Shown here piece by piece: positions 21,899 through 36,304 of a stretch of DNA of 64,000 nucleotides. The translations under genes were made by a program, and so were the position numbers. The first letter of the stretch is position 1. Each line of letters begins with the position of its first letter. This DNA is from Adenanthera pavonina (Eukaryota; Streptophyta; Magnoliopsida; Fabales; Fabaceae), in the NCBI GenBank assembly GCA_026686845.1, contig JAIVEN010000019.1, forward strand, positions 30,570,501-30,634,500, given 5' to 3'. Below the pieces are notes generated by a model, which saw only the letters and a list, made by a program, of their open reading frames with translations, did not search any database and had not been told where the DNA came from.

Positions 21899-24830
21899 CT
21901 AAAGCCTGACAGGCAATCCAAAGTTATGGAATGTCTTGATACTTCCATCTAAACCAGCTACCACAAAGGATAGTCCCCATGTTTCTGATCCACCTCTTTC
22001 ATGCCAATCATCTTTTTTACACAGCGCCACGGGATCGTATTCATCTTCTGCAAATGGTAAATCCCAACTAGGAAGTTTCTCCTCCGGCCATGTCACAGAA
22101 CCCCGGCACGACCCATCCATGCTGAACCAGCTACCAAGAGAGAAACGCTCTGAATCCCTACCACTGGGACCACCCTCATGGAGATGATGTTGCAGTTCGG
22201 AATGACTACCTGAGCTTGTTTGTTCTGTACAAGTGCCGCACCACGGCAATGCAACAGTGACACCTTCAGAGGAGAAGTACTCGCAGGAACGCTTGGATTT
22301 GATCGGTTTGGATGATGGATTTTCCAAATTGTTGGAGTTCCAGATGTACACACGGGAGTCCTCTCCGACTGAAATTATATGATTTTCGCTTGATGTAAAT
22401 GAGCCAGATATCTGGCTCCCTGACTTCGGAAGACCTATGGAAAAGAATTAGGATCAACTTATTTAGAAATTTGCCGACCCAGACATTAAGCATGTAAAAA
22501 TTATTGGGGGATCCAAAGTTGAAATTTGATGTGCAAGGACAGGATGAGCAGTAGAATTGAAACTGCTCTGTTTTCATATCTATAAAAGCATTGATAATAA
22601 AAGCCTCAAATCACAAGTTTAAAGTTCATATTAGAACTGACATGTTTGGATATTGCATTCAGCTTGAAAAAATAGTTACACATAGGCACTGTATGATCTT
22701 AAACCAGCTATATTGAGAGTGGCCAGTTGAACTAATCAACCTTCCAACAAAAGTGAAATGCTACAGGAAAATGCAAACTAAATATATAAAAAATTTGATG
22801 GAAAAAACATCCTGAACATTCAAAATTATCCTAGTATGCTCTTGTCCATGACTCAAAAGCACCCTACCTCTAAATTTATGGACAAGTTCAATGCCATCCA
22901 GCACGCGAACTTTGGAATCTTCTGATGTGATCATAACTCTCTGGTGGTTTTTCTGTGAAAACTGCAACGAAAACAAAGGGTGTAATAATATGAATTAATG
23001 AAGTACAGATCGAAGCATTGAATTAGTAAAGAAGTTCAAGACTAGAACCTGAATGCTAGTAATCTTGTTGCCAGTTGATCTCCTTTTTTCATGAACCCGT
23101 ATCTCTGCCTCAAGCTGGAAATTTTTGCCTAAACCATCAGAAATTCAATTTAGACACTCATTTTTCTTCATCTTTTTCCCCCTTTATGAGGAGATTCACG
23201 TCTATATTAATCAACAAGTACATACCTGAAGCAACATAAAATCGACAAGCGCCTGCGATGGAACCCACTACAAACCCCTGGGTGATGTAAAGAGAAAAGA
23301 GTTGATGAGTCTCATGTACAAAGGTTTGAATTTCCAAAGCAATAATGAGTGAAAAGCCTAACAGGAATTCAGAAAAACATAATCAAGAATTCAGAGTCAT
23401 ACCTTCCCATCTGGTTGGTAGCTTACAGCAGTAATCACATCTCGGACATCTGCCCAATCAACGACTCTCTCTTCACATAATCCCCATATTCGAACTTTTC
23501 CATCTATAGACCCACTGATGAAGTAGTTATTATCAACCGGGTTGACTTGGATGCAAGTCACTGCTCCATTTATAGAAGAGACAAAATTACAATTCCATTT
23601 ATAGGTTAAAACCCATAATTAGGTCAAGATTATATCAAAATATAGACTGCTGCAAATCTATGAACTAATAATTCAAAGATGAATGCCAAAAAGAAGGATG
23701 GAAAGCTTGGTTCTTGCATACTTACCATAGTCATTGTGATGGAAGACTCTCAGACATTTATCACGACCAATTTGCCACAAGCGAACAGTTTTGTCCATCG
23801 AAGACGAGAGTAGAATCTGCAAAATGTATTTCAGATCAGCTCTCTTAAAAATTGCAGACAGAATATATAGGAAATGTTTTTTGGGGGGGGGGGGGTGTTA
23901 ACGAATTCTTCATGTTTAACTCACATCTGAATCAGAACATGCTAAATCCAAGACATCACTGGTATGACCGAAGAATTCTTGCAGTGGTGATTCCTCTATT
24001 TGAAGAACCTTGTTTGGAAGGGCTATGAAGGATATATTTGATTGTTTCCTCCAAGAACAAGTGATTTCTTGTTTCACTTTGCTGCTAAAAGCACTGTCTT
24101 CTGCAGTGAAACAAATAGTGGATGTATCCGTTGATATTACCCGCCATATGCGTACTACCCCATCTTCGCCTCCACTGGCTAGATATTGGCCATTGGGACT
24201 AAACTTCATAGTCCAGATTAGGCCTTCATGAGCTCTAATCTCTTGTCCTAAGTATAAGGCACTCAATTCCAACCACCTCTTTCTGTTCTGCCTTACATTT
24301 ATTCTGCGAGTTTTACTTGTCTCTCCAATCAATTTTGATCTCACTTTGCATTCAATTGCTTTCCTGCTCTTTACAAAGAACTTCCACCAGCCCTTCATTT
24401 TCTTTTTACCCATATCAAAAGGACCATATTCTTCCGGTGCCTCAGCGTCTCTGTGTCTGTGCTCTTCGCACGAATAAGATAACTCATCCACCTTCCTTTC
24501 AAAGTTCACATCTCCTGTCTGTTCACTAAACAAGACGTTAGCTTCGGCAGGCGAATTGAATGCATTCGAGACTGCACCTTCGCACTCCACTAGCCTTTCA
24601 AGTCCCAAGGCGTTATTCTCTTGCGAACGAACGTTTGAAGAAATATCAACTAAACCCATTTCCTGGAGAAAACGTTGCCGTCTTTCCTTCACACTCCGAG
24701 GCTCATTCACCCAAACTTCATACCCGAACTTGTTACCACCCAACTCTTTGTCTAAAATAGAGTGTTGAGGTGAAACAAAATCTGCTGAGTCGAAGAATGC
24801 TTCAGTATCTACTTCATCGCAGCTAAGCAT
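21899..24830 (-). CDS. WD40-repeat protein, WDR44-like, seven exons
   Basis: Exons are 24830-23925, 23816-23726, 23560-23403, 23277-23226, 23128-23049, 22961-22868 and 22434-21899; phases agree and give 638 aa. An acidic and polar N-terminus of about 190 residues includes RRQRFLQEMG (51-60) and a Lys-rich patch (141-185). WD repeats begin near residue 195: SGGEDGVVRIWR, SSSMDKTVRLWQI, HHNDYVTCIQVNP with SGSIDGKVRIW, GFVVGSIAGACRFY, TSEDSKVRVLDG, SVGEDSRVYIWNS and a last blade AGLDGSIKTFHNFGLPVRL. Together they can close a seven-blade propeller. Plants have a small family of these WDR44-like proteins whose cellular role is mostly untested. It shares strand with the PHD gene. A 13-base poly-G (23883-23895) sits just inside intron 1. 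Confidence 0.88.
23883..23895. repeat. Poly-G tract in WD40 gene intron 1
   Basis: Thirteen consecutive G on the plus strand, hence poly-C in the transcript, 28 bases after the intron 1 donor. Confidence 0.9.
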
Positions 24831-27800
24831 ATCTTGTCCTTAGATACAAACGTTCCTGTTCCACATGAAATAATCACTTCCAACACTTTTTTCCCCAACT
24901 ATCAATCAACTGCTTATAACCTCTTAAATACCAAAACCCAGCCCAAACCCCGATTCATGTCCGAAAGTTTCTCGCTGATTATGCGAAACTAGCTCAATAT
25001 AAAAATGTTACAAAGCAGGGGGGGGGCTAAATACGAGGAACCAACTAGCAGCTCAAGAAGACAACCAATGACAAGCGTTTTTCGCATGTTCTAAACCTCC
25101 AGTAGGATCCCAATAATAAAAAGAATAATATTAATTAGCTATTCCCCAAACCTCGATAGACCATGGAATCGAATTGAATAATGAAATAGTAGTAAACACT
25201 GGCTAAACTTTTGGGTTGGAGGGCTTCAACGCTGAGGAATAACAAAATCAAACATCACCACCGACCCTCCCGTTTTAGCGGCTATTGCTAAAAGTCAGGA
25301 GTCAAATTCCCATCAAATAGTATTAAAAACAAACCCGAAAATCTTCAAGTGCTCTGTATCGAACCCAAAACAGTTAAATGAGTGCCACGAGTAGGAATGA
25401 AGAGAAATTGGCGGATGAAGGAAAGGTGAAGGCGAAGGAGGATGTGTCACTCAGAATTCAAACCAGCGTCCAGGTAACATATAATGTCTATGTCGGCCAG
25501 ATGACAGCCTTAGTGTGAAGCGTCTCGAGATCTGTATTTTGGGATTGAAGATTGTGAAGCGCACGAGCGACAAACACTAGCGGCGCGGCCCGGGAAACAA
25601 GACGCTATGCTGCTGTTTCTGCCTCCGCAACCACCCTACGGTTTTTAGCTTTTCATGTTCTGTAATCTCCCACCTATATCATTACACAAAATGAGACAAC
25701 TAATCAGGAGTGAAGCCAATTACTATTAATTATTTAATTGTATTAGTACCATCATCTCGACTCAGCAAATCTGCTTTTTCATCAAATTCAGAGACCAGAA
25801 AGTACTAAAATCAAGCAAAACAAACAAAAAGATTTTGTTTTTAAACTGGACTTCCATTTCACGGATGGAATGGAATTACGATTGCTGCGAATTAAAAGTT
25901 GCATTAATGAGAACGATTTTGAAACCGCACGGGAGTTGGAGATTTTATAAAAAGCGTCACCGTGCTGGTGAAAACCGAGAAAAACGAATGAAATGAACCA
26001 AAAGCAGTGTTATGGTAGCACAAGTAGACACAATTACAGCTAACGGAGATAATAGAGGGAGAGAAGTGTGGTGTGGTATAGATGGGTAGCGAGCATGATG
26101 CCCTTCGTCCTAGCGAAAGCGATGACTCGAAACTCTAAGAGGTCTATGAGTGGCAGGTGTCCACTCTCGGAACAACACATAGGGTTTCTTATTACAGCAA
26201 TACACCAACTAACTGTTGCTCTGTATTCAGTTCAGATTTAATTTGGTTGGGTTTCGTGCTTCAGTTTATGTCTTGTTGGGCTTTCTGTGTATATTTACCT
26301 CGGTCTTGTATTTCCTTTTCAGAACGTAACAATATTTTTCCGGCGTGGTTGGCATTTAATCCAGAGAGAGAAATTAAGGAGGAAGGAAACGTCTTGTTGT
26401 GGACATGGAAAGGCTCTGGAGAGGAGAGACATGAATTGGAATTGCATATACCTCAGCTTCCCATTTTAATGACATGGAAAGGGCCTTTCTTTCTTACCAC
26501 TTTCCATCACCCAGAGCTATCAGATTCTCTCTAAAAGCAGGTATCAAGTTTCCCCTTTCTGCAAAAGATGTTTCAGAAAAAAGGAAACTAGTTTAAATCG
26601 GGGATTGTCCTTTTGGGGTGGATTTTTTTAGCTATAAGCTACGAGTAGAAACTCACGTGGTTCCACCGAAACTTCAGAGGACACATCGTCGGCCATTAAA
26701 CCCATACAAGAGAAGATCTCGACCTTATTCTCAGTCACACATCTCTGCCATTGTATCCATACTCTCTCTGTATCAAACCCTTTTATGTTTATGAGTGGAC
26801 TTATTGCTGCGTGATAGAAAGAGAACCAGTGGAGGGGGACGAGCAACTTGTACGGCGAGACTCCGTCACTGGAAGAAGCTGATAGAAAATAGAAAGGTCT
26901 CCATCTTCCCTAACTTCAAAAATGTCATCGAATTTTTCATTAAAAAAAATCCAATTTTTATAAAATTATCATTAAAAAATTATCTGAGAAAGATAAAATT
27001 AAAAAAAGTTATATTTGCACTTTCTCAAAAATTAACTTCCCATTAAAAAGTTATTTCCTTAAAAAATATACCAAGCCTAATAATCATATACGAAGTGAGC
27101 CCTTCATAATATATGAAAGCTGTATTTATCTCATTGTTAATCATATCTCTTCAATTTGTAAGAAAAATTTGCGATAATACAAATCTGAACAAAAGAGAGA
27201 TTACAAATCAGATGGATTAGAGTGGATATCATTATCAGCAATAATAATCTACAAAAGGAACCTTCCAAATCACTCCGACAGTGCCACCGTTTATAGCCGC
27301 CGATTTGATGTCTGGAATCGGCGAAACTTGGATACTTTTCTTCAATTATGCGCATACGCGAAAAAATAAACCAATTTTCTGAGAAGAATATTTGTAAGGT
27401 GGCACACAGTACAGCTTAAATAGACCATTTTTAGACACGTTGCAATATATATATATATATATATAAAGATTCTCTTTTGAGTTTTTTTCTTTTTTTCTCT
27501 TCATGATAGAATGTGATTAGTATACTAGTATATCCTCCATTTATTACAAATCACACGAGCGCTGACTGTAATGAATACATGTCAGAATTTTCATCCTTAA
27601 AAAGGAACAATTGCTTCCAAGGACCCAACTTTTATAAATTTATAATTAAAGACTCTTAAAGAATAAGTGTTTTAAAAAAAATAAAGTGATTATCAAATTA
27701 AAAGGGCTTATTATTAAATTTTACATAATTATTTATTTTTAAAAATTATTACTAAATTTATTGAAATTTATATTTTTCCCAGAAAATTAATTTTTCCAAA

Positions 27801-28177
27801 ATTTTATAAAACAAGTTGTGGTTAGAAAAATTACAATTTTTTTAAAATGTAATTAAAAAAAAGATATGCTAGAATGAAGAATCCTACGTGTGCTGCTTTA
27901 TGACATTGATCATGTATGTGCCATAATTACAATAAATTAAGGTCATAATATAATTATTTGCGACAATTAATAATGGCCAGGAATCATTTTTGAATCTGTA
28001 ACATATATACACTTTTAGTTGTTTAATTATAATTTGACCTACTTATTGATTTTGTCATATTTGTTGGGAATTATACAATGAGCAATTGATTGAAGATATT
28101 TTTCAATCCAAAGATATTAGTATATTTGGACAAAAGAACAGGCAAAACGAAAAATAAAATTTAATTTATTGCATACT
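24831..28177. other. WD40 gene upstream region and gene-poor DNA
   Basis: The first 700 bases are moderately G+C-rich and probably hold the WD40 leader and promoter, perhaps with a leader intron. Beyond that no coding segment is supported. An AT run lies at 27445-27465. Confidence 0.45.
27445..27465. repeat. (AT)n microsatellite
   Basis: A pure AT dinucleotide run of about 21 bp. Confidence 0.85.
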
Positions 28178-28860
28178 TTCTCCGTTCCTTAATATAAGGG
28201 ATAATTGAGAGAGTTTCCATATTTCAAAATATAAGGACATATGAGGTTTTTCTAGTGTATTTAATGACTTTTTAAAAAAATATTCCTAATTAAGATTGTA
28301 TGTTTTCAATAGAATTTATTTATATTCATTGCATAATAGAATAATTATTAACATTAAATTAGGGTATTTTTAGTAACTATTTTATAATTAAGACAAATTT
28401 AATTTTATGTTTTACCTCTTATATTCCCTCCGTTCCAATTTATAGTGCACTTTTAATTATCACATATGTACCAAGACAATGATTAATAACAGAATTTTTT
28501 TTCATTATTTCCCAAATTACCCTCATTTAATAATACTTCCTACATTAATAAATTGCAACCATTCTCTTGCTCATTCTTTTTTCTGAGTTCCTATGGGTCA
28601 TCGACCATCGTGAAGAGTGAGACTTTTAGGGAAAATTCTCCTTTATTTATTTATGGTTTGACCGAATCATTAAAGAATTTTCATTAAATGTATTGGTAAC
28701 CGTAGAATATATGGACTTACTTATTATGGGTAATACTGGAAAGACAATAAAAAAAACACAATGTAATCCGCGCAGTGTACTATATTTTGAAATATAAATT
28801 TCTCATAACAGTGGACTATATAGCATAACAGATAAAATATTAAGGAAGTGACGGAGCATG
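28178..28860. mobile_element. MITE remnants of the TACTCCCTCC group
   Basis: A TACTTTCTCCGTTCCTTAAT end at 28178 has a degenerate inverted partner near 28838-28857 (CTCCGTCACTTCCTTAAT on the other strand). A second end, TTCCCTCCGTTCC, lies inside at about 28426. This looks like one element nested in or joined to another. Boundaries are approximate. Confidence 0.4.
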
Positions 28861-31800
28861 CTAGTACAACTAATGATTAAATCAAGAGAACACAAACATG
28901 AGACATGAATTGAATTAGTCTACGTTGGTGGGTGGCAGACCAATAGGTGGCATTTGAATGGGAGAGGAAGAAGCAATGTTAGGGTGGAACAGCATTATAC
29001 ATTAATAATTAGGGGGTTTTCTTGGTTTGGTAATTGGTCTTTCTACTTTCTTCGGGTCGCACTCACGTTCTTATGACTCTGCTTTTTAATAATTCTCCAT
29101 AAACAAAGCAATCAACAGGTAAAGATGAGAACGAGAGTGGGTAGTACTATACTCCTATATATATCGTCATTTTTCCAAAAATATAATTAACTTTCTGGAG
29201 ATTTCCTTTTCGTCTCTGGTGTGAAGAGCCGTTTCGTTTCGTTTTCCGGCGAAACAAATAAACAAGGACCCAACAAAAAGAGGGAGACACATTAGTAAGA
29301 GGCACAGTAAACATGGTTGTGCATGTACAGAGACTCCCCATCTATTTTCACATTAATAGTGACTTCCACTCAATTCAACGCCTCAACATTAGCATCAGCC
29401 TTTATTGATTGATTAAGAGTGGATGAAGAAGGAAAACCAACAAAAATTCACTAAGTGTAAATGTAATCCAACGTCACAAATTCTGAATAATAAAATATAT
29501 AAACTAAATTTGAGAACGAACCTTCAACAAGAACTGAGCTTGAGGATAGGAGAGAACTTCACAGCACCTTTCAGCTATTGCATCCACAGTGCGATGATTG
29601 ACGTATTCTCATACATACGTTATATAGACGACGGGAGCACCAACTTGTCATCGTTATGTTAAAAATATGGAAACTAATAATAATAATACGTGATATAATT
29701 TGTAAATTTAGGCTAAACATACGGAATCCGCGTAGGGTGATAGGATTGCGATGTCGCTCTGCTAATATTGATGTGTTCACTTACTCACCATAATAATTAC
29801 TGTGGTATCCTATCCTATGAGCCAGTTTTTTAATTTTTAGCAATATTCCCAGCTGTTATTGTTTTTATTTGTTACGGACAATTTTAGAATGTTAATACTT
29901 GGTTTTCTAATTATCAATATCAATAGTTAATATGCTAGATTAATTTAAAAGTATATCACATAATAAATAGTAAAAGCTATCTTTGAACATTTCAATTGTA
30001 ATTTCACAATTATCATCGAGCTCAACTGAAGAAGCTTCCTTAAATAATTTTGATGAATGAATTCTCACTCAAGAATTTTCCAAAACCATAATATATCAAA
30101 ATCTTCTATAATTAATCTCTCATACAAATATTTTAATTAAGATCAACTTTTTTATTAAATTATTCTAAAGCACGATTGAGCTCATAAAAGTTAATTATGC
30201 ATTTATCATTTGGCCCAAAAATAATACTTTGAAGAATTAAAGTTTTAGTCTATTTTCCAAATACATGTTGATCATATTTCGAAAACAGTGATCAATAATC
30301 TTTCAATCCAATAAATATAATTTTAAGGGCTCACCCATAATTTGATGCCCAGATCAACGTAGAAATAATTTTAGTATATACAACTAAAAAGACAAATAAG
30401 AAAGCAATAAAGTGATGCTTTCTTTATTGTTGTTTTTTTTTATTCTATTCTATTATACTTGTTGGAGGAAAATAATGAGTTGTCCGAAGCAATAGATTCG
30501 TAGATGGAGACCTTTTGGACTCAAAAAACATGGACTACAAATAGAACATCGTCTCAAATGGATAAAGAAGTTACACACATGTAAGTGATAGAGATTAAGT
30601 AAGCAATTGGGTTTTTTATTCTCAGTTTTATGGAAGAAATTTAGTTAGAAAGGCATGCCATTATTAATATTAAAAAAAATAAAATAGTCCCTGATAGCAG
30701 CATAGAATACTCATGGTTTATTACAAATAATCAATCGCCGGATTCACTACCGGAGATTGCATGTGTGGTCATATATATATATATGGCCTACCTAATTGCT
30801 GATCCTGATCTCAAAGTGTAGATTCTTAAGATTATGTGCAGATCTCCATTAGGAATTATGTATATTGCAGAGCTTCATTTGCATATGCAGTATTATCACT
30901 GGGGCGATGCTCATTGGACAGATGGGCTGTGTGGCCCACAAAACCAGTACCCTTCTGAAAAAGAATAGTATAGATCTAGAATTGTAGAAGTGGGATGGGT
31001 TTGATGTTTGATGGCCAGATGTTTGTTTTATTGTATGAAAAAAGGAATAAGAAAGCAGGATAATTTTACGGAACCACAGTGATACACATGGACATGGATG
31101 CTTAAAGAATAGCATACAACACAATACCAAAAGAGAACACAAAGTGTGCGGATCCTCACCCATACACATGGCTTAGAAATTAGACATTGGTCAAAAAGAG
31201 GAAAAGTAGAATATATGTTGAGATGGATGGAGATGTTAGTGATGGTGGATTCTAATTAAAATACACGTCTTTTCAAGTACGTGTCACAAACTTGCCTTTA
31301 ATGTAGCCAATTATATCTGTGGATTCAACATTTGAAGACATTGATAGTTCTCGTTTTTTTTATTCAATTTACCAATTGGGACTTTCATTTAATGAACGAA
31401 TGAAAAAAAAAAAGGGAGGGTGATCATGTTGGGGAGGGATGAGAATTTAGAATGGGTAGGGAAGATATGCATAGGAGGGCCACTGAATATGGACATAAAG
31501 AAAGAAATAATGTCAGAGGCGTAAGGTAATAGGGGAATTAAAAGAGAGAGCGTGGCAAAGAAATGGTCCCTTCGTGTTTTCTCATATATTATATATAATA
31601 ATAATAATAATGTCTGTCTGGCAGTGGCACCACAAGTCTATCAGTGCTTTTGGCAACCTGTTTTCTTGAATAGCAGAGCAGGGCTGCTCTTCTTTGCTAT
31701 TCACTATTATTGACTCACAACACAACTCACTATATTCTTTTTCTTTTTTTCCCCCTTTTGGGTCCAATCAACACTCACTTATATGGACATAACAGGGATC

Positions 31801-32818
31801 AAAATTGAAAAACATCTGTTAACACCACATTTAGTCCATTAGAATAAAGCAATTGAATTGCTTTTTGTTATTAGGTTATGTTTGGTACACATGAATGGGA
31901 GAATGAGAGATAAAAAAATAGCCTTTTGATAGAATCCTGTTCTCCCTTTCCATATTTCTCAAAATGACTCCTTCCTATGAAAAATGGCCTAGCAATTGGG
32001 GTATGAAAAACGCTGGAGGTAGCTCGCTCATAGAATTTAGAGAGAGAGAGCCTTTTGAGCATTGCATGTTGGATTACAGCCAGCGAAGTCTGGCTTAGCG
32101 GGAGAAGCTTTTTATGGTGAATCCCACATAATAGTAAGGTTTCCAGGTCGTAACAAAGGCTAGCCAAATGAATAAACAAAGGACAAAGGCTTGACAACCC
32201 ATTTGATGGCCAAGCCCTTGAGGTTATAGTCCTAAACAGAGTTTTGACCCAAAATGTCTAGAACCAATAATAATGGGTTACGGATCTGGTCTAGCCCAAA
32301 ATAATACAAGGTCTTGATTGTTATTTTAATTCCATCACTCCACCTTCTATCACCTTCTGCACTTTGTCACCGCCCCTTTTTTTAGGTATGAATAAATATT
32401 ATACTTTAAGAAAAGTATTCAGTCAGATAGTCTTTTTCTAGTTCTTTAAAAATAAATATATAAATCCAAGTGTTTGTGTGGAAGAGCTAATAATTAAATC
32501 GTCTACTTTGACAGAAAAACTAATAGATAAGTCAAAAATCTTATTCATTTAGTCATCAAAATGAATCATATTCAAACTCTTCTGATGTAATAAAAAAGGA
32601 TTAATCATAAGAAAATAATTGAACAGATTAAAAATGAATAAAACATGAAAACAGACTATGAATTAAAAAAAATCAGTTTTTTTTCTTTTGTGGAAATGAT
32701 GATTTCGATGCTATGCAACAACAATTTTTAGGGGTCGAGATATAATGTGTACCTAATTCGTTCGACATACGTAATGTAAGGGTATATGTGTAAAGTAGTT
32801 TTAAATATTTATATCAAT

Positions 32819-32852
<34 letters not shown>

Positions 32853-32860
32853 CACACACA
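32819..32860. repeat. Compound (TA)n(CA)n microsatellite
   Basis: A TA run followed by a CA run with one interruption. Confidence 0.85.
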
Positions 32861-33948
32861 TTGTAGATGTAATTGAAAAATAATTTGATTGGGAGGAATT
32901 GAAGGGGTTTGGATACAATCAAAACTAATAATAGTAGTTGTGAAAGGATTGGCAATAGGAAATAATGAAGCATACGTGTGGATGTGGAGTAGAAAGAAAC
33001 GAAATGATATGAATAATTGGGAGGCGGGGGGGAACATTTTAATGGATGCGGTTGGTTACTCATCCCAATTTGCTTCCATCAATCAATCACTCACTCACAC
33101 TCACACCACAATAATGCCCTCCCTCTTTTCTTTCTCACACACCACACCAATATTCTTCAGAGCGAGCGACGAGCGTGTGCTTTAATCATCCCTATCAAAT
33201 TTCTTCCACCTACCTTCACAATCACATCTCCATCCATCATCATCCAATACCACCTGTCTATTTAGTGCCTATAATATATTATATACACGAGACTCCTTGC
33301 GTAACTAATGAGTGATATAATTATTATTAGGTTTTTATATTTGTACAAAAGACTGTATCGATCTGCACACACGCTGGCAGGGAGATTGATCCTTTTTTGG
33401 CGAAGGGGGTGATTAATCAGTACGAATGAGAATGAGAATGTTGTTTAGCAGTACTTAGTACTGGTAGTATCAACATGCATGAGTGAGAGTGACGGCGAGT
33501 TTCCAAACAAATGTGAACGTAATAATGCAAATTGGAGCATGCGGGTTTCGCCTTTTTTTTTTTTCCAGTCTAATCAACCCCCTTCCTTGTGTCCTTCCTT
33601 TATCCCCCAAATTACGTGAACCGACAGTTTTCCCCCTCCTCCGTGTTAATTCCTTTTCTTGTCCTTCCTTCTCAATTCTTATATCTAATTTAATTTAATC
33701 AAATCTAATCTAATAGATCCCACAATCAAATCACGGAATATTAAGAGAGATAAAAGGGTCAAGTGCACCTTTCTGTCTTGTAGCTTCCACGGATTGGACA
33801 ACTTGTCATTCCCATTATATGCCCATACCCCACTCCTCCTTCAAACCCTCCTCTCCTTCCGTCATGGAAATTGGAATGTCCTACTACAGCTACAATCCAA
33901 ATCCTATTTCACATCACCCTTTTTCTTCTCAAATCTTTTACCATTTCC

Positions 33949-33967
33949 ATATATATATATATATATT
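33949..33967. repeat. (AT)n microsatellite
   Basis: A pure AT dinucleotide run of about 19 bp. Confidence 0.8.
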
Positions 33968-36076
33968 TATGTTTGATTGGACTGTTTATTTATTTATGTT
34001 AGGTTCCTTCCGCCCCCTCAATTGTAAAGAAGGCGAACTGAACTCTTATATTATTGAGAGCTAGAGGGAACACCACATCTAATTCCCTGATAATGGAGGA
34101 GAGATACGGCCGCGTACACCCATCTACAAACAACATACCCTTCACCTCTTTGGTATAATTATTATACAAGTGCGTCCTACATTAAGCTCCACCTTACATA
34201 CTAGTTCAACTATAATCTTGAATACCAAATGAAACCTTGTCTTTTTACTCTCTCTTTATTGCCACTTGCCTGAATACTAATTCATAACATTATTTCAATA
34301 TTGTTCACCAGCCAAAAAAAAAAAACTGATGAGGAAGTACTTCATCACAAATGTTAAAAGCTTATTGAGCATATCGTCTGATTCAAAGCAGAATTCTAAA
34401 AAAAAAATCAATTAAATAATTTTATTTCAGAAATATCTTGAAATATGAGAAAGTAATCAATTTTGATTGCACGAGTGCGAAAATAAAAAAAGTAATTATG
34501 ATGTTTAATTCAAACAAAATTTATTACATTTTTATCATTTTATTTATTCAATCAGGTGCATAAACTCAATGATATTTCCGTAATATTAAATATAATTATT
34601 TTATTTACTTCTTCAACCTTCTTTATTTTGATACTAGAGCAGATAATATATATACGAAAAGAAAATAATGACATTAGTAAGTGGTGGTGGCAGTGAAATT
34701 TAGTGGGGACGACGTATCAAATCAGGAGCCACGTGAATCCGAAGCTTGCACATGTGGATCATGAAAACCAACAGGAATGTATCCAGCGTCAATTTCAACC
34801 CAAAAAAAGAAAAAGCTGTCAATTTTGAATTGAGGTCAATCTGAAAGCGATATTCTCCATTAATACCTTACCTAAATTAAGGGGTTCCTCATTCGTAACA
34901 TGAATTTTCCATATCACACACACACACACGCCCTTTTATTACTTCGCACCTTCGCCACTACGCAATTTGCAATTTGATCACTTACGACCTATTATTACCA
35001 ACCTCCACGCAAAGTTCCTCTGTCAATTAATGCCTCAATAAAAATCACTCAAAATTATAAGTACCCACTTTCTACTTAGAGAGAGAGAGATCATGTTTGG
35101 CGGATCTACTTGCAACCAAATTGAATTCTTAGGATGAACCAAAATACTCCCTATTTCTTTAGTCTTAAGCTATAGCGCATTGGTTTTAGTGAATGGCCAC
35201 TTTTTTCTCTCAAGATTATGAATCTTGTAACTAAGATCTAAGAAATCGGATCAAAATTTATGGTTAAAAAACTTAGGATCTATTTTGTTCAATTAAGGAG
35301 ATTGAAAGGGAGGGAATTGAGAGGGAGTAATTAGAGAGATTTTAAAATTTTTTTGTTTAGTGGGATTGAAGAGATTTTAATACAATTTTATTTGATTTAA
35401 AAGGAAATTGGAAGAGATTAAATAATAAATACTTTTTTTTTTAAAACAACTCTAATTTTTTGAAAAAAATTTATAAAGAAAGGAGGAGATTTAATTTTTT
35501 CTAATTTTTTCAGCTAAATAAAGTGAGAAGATTTGATCTCCCCCAATCCTCTCCTATTCCCTAAAAAAAAAAATATCAATACCCTTAAATTAAATACACC
35601 CTTAAAGATGGAGGTTGGGTATTGCTGGGGGCCAATGGGGATTGGAGTGCTCAAGCGTAGAATGTATCTGCCTCCATACTTTTAACCCTCTTCCTTTTTC
35701 GATTGGGATTCCCATCCTTTTCATTCCTTTCTATACTAGCTAACACACAGCTCATGATCAAACCCAATACAGTCAGCGAACCAAACTCCTCCCAGCATTT
35801 TTGAGCCACCCTCTCTCCCCTCTCCCTCTCTCTCAAAGATCCTGGCATAAGTAGTACATAGCTGGATCCCTTAAATATCTTATCCTGAACTAGACCTCTT
35901 GGTTTTTGACTTTTACTTGGAGCTCAAAAAAAAGAAAACATCTTGTTTGCTTTATCTGTAATAAATAAAAATCCCAAAGCAAAGCACAATTCCGTTCTCG
36001 TTTTCCTCCGGTTAACTACGGAATCTCATCATTCATTAATCTATTCCTATTGCAGCTTCAGTTCAACGTCTTCCCT

Positions 36077-36304
36077 TTAAGCATCAATTGCTTTTTCTTT
36101 TTTCCCAACAGCCATGAATTCTTTACAAGTCTCTTCCAACGTATTTCCAAAACATCCCTTTCGTAAACGGTACAAACACAGTCCAAGTTGAATGTTTACT
36201 ACAATAGCGGAGCGTATTAAATCAGAACCTTCTCTGTTTTCCATGAGTTTCAGAGCCGCGACATCATAGTGGGAATTGTAACAGTTAGGAGTCAGGAATT
36301 TCAT
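36077..36304 (-). CDS. Small ORF downstream of the U-box gene, unassigned
   Basis: A 75-codon minus-strand frame from the ATG at 36302-36304 (MKFLTPNCYNSHYDVAALKL to the end GKKEKAIDA). It is mixed in composition, with no signal peptide or low-complexity run, and lies about 290 bp downstream of the U-box gene on the same strand. The frame is open a further 17 codons upstream without an ATG. I recognise no family. It may be a small protein, an exon of a larger gene, or chance. Confidence 0.25.
   Translation of the reverse strand: MKFLTPNCYNSHYDVAALKLMENREGSDLIRSAIVVNIQLGLCLYRLRKGCFGNTLEETCKEFMAVGKKEKAIDA

Larger units (their letters stand above)
28861..36076. other. Gene-poor AT-rich stretch
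   Basis: I read both strands and found no recognisable gene. It contains AT/CA microsatellites (32819-32860, 33949-33967), an AAT run near 31591-31611 and pyrimidine-rich DNA around 33.0-34.0 kb. Short open frames here coincide with low-complexity sequence. Confidence 0.45.

Noticed and set aside
26157..26534. 125-codon open frame on the plus strand
   Set aside because: No recognisable motif, no conserved start context and low-complexity surroundings; probably chance.
26538..26696. Possible two-exon mini gene on the minus strand starting MADDVSSEVSVEP
   Set aside because: A GT donor after 13 codons can be joined in phase to a segment after an AG at 26559-26560, giving only about 35 residues. 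It matches no family I know, and such a join arises easily by chance.
31867..32210. Suspected MITE beginning TTATGTTTGGTAC
   Set aside because: Only one end is recognisable; I found no inverted partner or target duplication.
32801..33063. Overlapping open frames beside the TA/CA microsatellite
   Set aside because: They are produced by repeat sequence and end in runs of one or two residues.
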